From: Apus apus | Taxonomy: Eukaryota; Chordata; Aves; Apodiformes; Apodidae | DNA: 64,000 bases | Reading direction: 5' to 3' | Assembly (NCBI RefSeq): GCF_020740795.1 | Contig: NC_067287.1 | Coordinates: 18,491,501-18,555,500, forward strand | Shown: one piece after another, positions 60,555 to 64,000 of the stretch | Position numbering within the stretch: position 1 is the stretch's first letter | Layout: each line of letters begins with the position of its first letter | The notes under the pieces: generated by a model | The model's input: only the letters and a program-made list of their open reading frames with translations | The model's database searches: none | Told to the model about the DNA's origin: nothing | Position numbers and translations under genes: made by a program

Positions 60555-61455
60555 TTATATACATGCTTATAGACTGCCATTAAATCAGCTCTTCATTTTT
60601 ACTTTGACAAATTGATAGGCAGTGCTCTCAGAGTTTCTCAATATACAGCACATTATTTGGGCTTTAATCATATCCCTGTCTCTTCTCAGACTCCTCTTGT
60701 ATTGCTCTACATCTCTACAAGTCTGGTTTCTGGAATAAGACATAGTATTTCAGGAGAGGTCATTGCTCACCATAGAGACAATAGAGATTCCTACTTATAG
60801 TCCCTTTTTCCTTACCATGGGTAACACAGGACCTTTTGGCTTCATGGTCACACTGAAATTTTACACAGAACCACTCTTCACGTGCCAATCCTTTCAGTGT
60901 AATTGTTTTCTGGGACAAGTGCAATCTCCTTTAAGTGCCAACACACATTCTTCGTTGTTCCCCAATATATGACATCACCTTCACTGAAATGCATAGTTTG
61001 ATTATGCCCGACTTAATTGTGCCCAAAGTGCCATATAACATTTTTCATTATTCCTTCATCTCTTATTTATATGCTGTATTCAGTCTCAGTGGTTTCTACA
61101 ACATCTTTTGACTATTTTCTTCCACATCATAAATTAAGATACCAAATATAATAAAACAACACACTAGAAACGTACATACTCAGTGGATGATCCAGCATTT
61201 CCTACCACATGTTGAGACCAATATCATGTTTAACCCATGTATTACGTACAATATCCTTTTTGTAATATGCAAGTTTTGTAATAAAATGTTGGGTGATATC
61301 AAATCAATGCACTTCACATAAAAACTATCATTTCTCCCTATATAGGTATAATATCCTAAAGTTTTCATCAAAAGATATCAAGTTATTCTGATGAGATCTA
61401 TGTTCTATGAAGCATTATTGATTGGCTTAAATTATGGCACTCTCCTTGCACAATA
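60555..61455 (-). pseudogene. CR1-type LINE ORF2 relic (RT palm to C-terminus)
   Basis: This is a degraded non-LTR retrotransposon on the minus strand, its 5' side at high coordinates. Near 61.3 kb the minus frame reads KCIDLISPNILLQNL, matching the family's KAFDLVPHDILIKKL. Nucleotide words then track the family in order toward 60.55 kb: AAAAGATATCAAGTTATTCT near 61369, ACTAGAAACGTACATACTC near 61164, TTTTCTTCCACATCAT near 61114, GTATTTCAGGAGAGGTCATT near 60745, and TGCTTATAGACTGCCATTAA near 60563 in the C-terminal region. The RT active-site box is not recognisable and there are many stops. No intact element end, so inactive. Confidence 0.65.
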
Positions 61456-61551
61456 TTGCAGTCTAAGTATCTATTATTTGCTTGTAGTTTCTACATAAAA
61501 ATCATCCACATAGAGTTTCAAAATATAATAAAACTCTCGTTCTTTAAACAG

Positions 61552-61652
61552 TTTGTGGTAGAAGTTTGGAAAACAAAGAATGGGGCCCAGTCTTATGCAA
61601 AGAGAGCCCATGGGCTTTTAAGATCAACCCCAAGAAATTTGACTTCTCAGAG
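61552..61652 (+). other. exon-like segment between acceptor- and donor-like sites
   Basis: CTCTCGTTCTTTAAACAG ends at 61551 as a plausible acceptor, and TCTCAGAG|GTAAGC at 61645-61658 is a strong donor. The 101 bases between keep one open frame, FVVEVWKTKNGAQSYAKR followed by AHGLLRSTPRNLTSQ. The protein is not recognised, and neighbouring exons cannot be identified. It could be a lncRNA exon, a lineage-specific exon or coincidence. Confidence 0.2.
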
Positions 61653-64000
61653 GTAAGCAAAGGTTGAAAAAAAAAATAATAATAACAAAATCCAGAGAAA
61701 AATTAGCTGTTTCAAAGGCAGGAAAGAAAGGATTGTAAAGGCTGTTTTAATGAAGAAGGAAAATAGGAGAACAGAGGAAAAAAATGAGCAGAGATGCTTA
61801 GAAAGACTATAGTACACAGCAGAGGGGGGTTGCTAGGGATGACAGAAGTATGTTCAGGGTACTCCTAGTGCTAAATAAAAGACTTCAGGTTGAAGGACAA
61901 GTGACAGAAAGCAGCACATGAGAGCAAGGCACTAGTCTTTTGTAAGGACTGCTTCTGTGTAACTAAATAGTAATAACAGTTAATCATGATTTTACACAGG
62001 AAAAGCAGAAGCCTTAGCACATACAGAGTCAGATCTCATGAAATCTCTCCATGTATGTAAGTGATTTCATCTAGCATTTCAGCTTCCTTTCATGCACCCA
62101 ACCCAGAGGCAAATAAGAGGCAATGCCACAACTCACTGGTGCCAAACACAGGAAAATACTGGAAGTTGATACAGTGAGGACATATTCAGCTAAACCTGGT
62201 TTCTCTTTTCCCAGAGAAAAGTACTTAAAAAAGAAGAAAAAAAAAGTAGTCTTTGGAGAAGGACAGTTTTAACAAGATCTTTTCTGTTTGCTCCATCCCC
62301 CTGTGAGGGTTCAGAGCACTGGAATTTCTGCAGGCCTCTGTTTGAAAATAAGGGGCTAATGAAAAGGTTCGTGCATGGCTTGCTACACTAAACTAGTCTT
62401 CCTAGAATATCCTGGGATTTGCCAAAGCACTAAATTACGTTGGCAGAGAACACTTTTAAGGGAAAAGTCACCTTTTATTCTTTGCTTTTCAATATTTAGA
62501 AATGTAGCTTCAGTTTCCTTTGTGCTTTTTCTATAAAGGAAATTCATTTTGAATAGAGATAGGTCCATTTCTTTAGTTTGATCTCAATGGATACTGAAGC
62601 TGGACTGCAGCGCCTTCCAACTCTTGCAATTTCTAGGGGAAGAGAGGGCAACCAGGTTCAGATAAGAGGACAGAGGAATAGTAAAAAAAAAAAAAGAAAT
62701 ATTTAACATGGAGAATCTCAGTTGTTGAGAAGAGCAGCGTTACTCTTAGGATTAGCTATTTATATGAGGAGTAGCTACAATTAGAACTTTTGCTAACATG
62801 CTACAGTCTACTCAACCAAATTCCATGCTGCAGTGAAATTTCCTCATGACCATTGTAACCTGTGAATCTACTGTGTGCTCCATGAAGGAGCACAACCATT
62901 TAGATGTCCAGATGTTGGTAGTACATTGCAGACACATGGTTCCAGGAAACACATGCTGCTCAGTGAAGAAATGGGTCCTCCGAGACCATAGGTAAGCCTC
63001 ATTTTCCATATATTAGTTCTACTTCTGGATTTTTTTTAATTATTTTTTTTTTTTAAGTCATAATAGTTTTTAAAATACATGGTAGAATCACAAAAAGCCA
63101 CTGCTGTTCAAGGAAGTTCTCCCTGTGCTCAGACACCTTTTCTTTCTTTGCTTTGGATCTATTCCTTCCCCAGTGGTAAAGCATAGTGGGGAATCCTATG
63201 ATGATAGAAGCAGTCAATACCTTTGTAAGAACAGAGAGCTGTCTTTAGCGCATGTATGCCTTTAGTTCAATAAACAAGCTAGGTCTGCACCTAATTTTCC
63301 ATGGAAGGATCTAATACCAGCAGAGAGCATTTGCAGTATGGTACAATGCTAGTTTTTTTAGCTAGACATTTCCTTGACTGTAGTGAGGCTTTTTCTTCCT
63401 CCTAGCATGCATGGAAGGCATTCTATCATCTTTGACTTTAATAATGTAAATAATTCTCTACTACGCTTGCATATTTGATACCTAAATAAAGAAAACAATT
63501 TAACCCACATTAATTAAGAAAGGAAAGAAAATAGAAGAATAATAAAAGAAAGATAATAACCAAAAGAAGACTTTGGAGATCAGATTCCTGGCATTACTAA
63601 ATCAGTATAATAATTTTGAGAGTCACAGTTGGCAGGGATAGGCTAATTTTTTCTGAAAACCCCCAGTCTAGTAGGTAACTTGCCGAGAAATTGCAACACA
63701 AATTCTGTTGTTTTCCAAAGTGTTCTTGAGAAATTAAAATATGATCAACATTTTTAAAAAATGTCCAGTCTGTTTCTGGCTTTGTGTGTGCATATATACA
63801 AGTTTGGGAGACAGCTATTCTTTTGTACCTAATGTGGAAGTTCATCCTAAATGTCTTGCATCATTGTTACCTATTGACTGTAGTGAAGGAAAAGACACTT
63901 TAAGAAAACATGCTTCAATGACAGAGCAAAATAAACAGGGGAACATATAACTGGTAACTCATTAAATAAGAAGTCCATGCTTTTATCTGGCTCTTCAAAA
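61653..64000. other. unique AT-rich non-coding DNA
   Basis: No gene seen. Poly-A-rich patches lie at 61663-61685, 62229-62246 and 62682-62699. T-rich tract at 63030-63055. 63470-63560 is an A/G-rich stretch. Frames are 82 codons or shorter, without recognisable domains. Confidence 0.5.
63030..63055 (+). repeat. T-rich homopolymer tract
   Basis: T9, AATTA, T12: simple sequence. Confidence 0.8.

Overview
The window looks like about 64 kb of vertebrate intergenic or intronic DNA, AT-rich and poor in CpG. No protein-coding gene, rRNA or tRNA could be supported. The open frames are short (147 codons at most), lie on both strands, mostly lack homology I recognise, and several run through simple repeats or transposon relics. 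The identifiable repeats are heavily decayed CR1-type LINE fragments, MIR- and L2-type relics, and many worn copies of palindromic MITE-like elements centred on a word like TTGAAGTCAATGG. I know that combination from sauropsid genomes (birds, crocodilians, turtles). A bird is my best guess, because everything is old and there are no young SINEs, LTR elements or gene-dense stretches. The species cannot be named from sequence alone.

Layout. 0-10 kb: unique DNA with one palindromic MITE (932-1053), a 21-base G run (8573) and a 46-base purine run (9836). 10-20 kb: a reverse MIR relic (about 10.3 kb) and a series of MITE relics at 10.4, 15.1, 18.0, 18.1, 18.8, 19.0 and 19.5 kb. 20-30 kb: a long reverse-strand LINE reverse-transcriptase relic (23.48-24.60 kb), a MITE (25.1 kb), a perfect 13-bp hairpin (26.57 kb) and a second LINE scrap (28.1 kb). 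30-40 kb: the one CpG-rich, promoter-like patch (31.14-31.42 kb) with RFX X-box and E2F-type words, plus MITEs at 33.5 and 39.9 kb and an L2-like end (37.7 kb). 40-59 kb: mostly unique AT-rich DNA with homopolymers, a forward MIR relic (48.4 kb), opposed T15/A27 tracts (51.8 kb), a 74-bp ATT microsatellite (55.4 kb) and a 59-base pyrimidine run (57.84 kb). 59-62 kb: a dense stack of relics (three MITE-like pieces, then a LINE ORF2 relic at 60.56-61.46 kb) next to an exon-like segment. 62-64 kb: unique DNA.

There is no operon-like or pathway logic here. If the window has a function it is probably regulatory: several TAAT-rich low-repeat blocks could be conserved enhancers, and the 31.1-31.4 kb patch could be a promoter or first exon. 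I found no convincing undescribed system. The strongest leads are the CpG/X-box patch, the exon-like segment at 61.55 kb and the candidate conserved blocks. Repeat identities come from recognising consensus words by eye, not from a database search.
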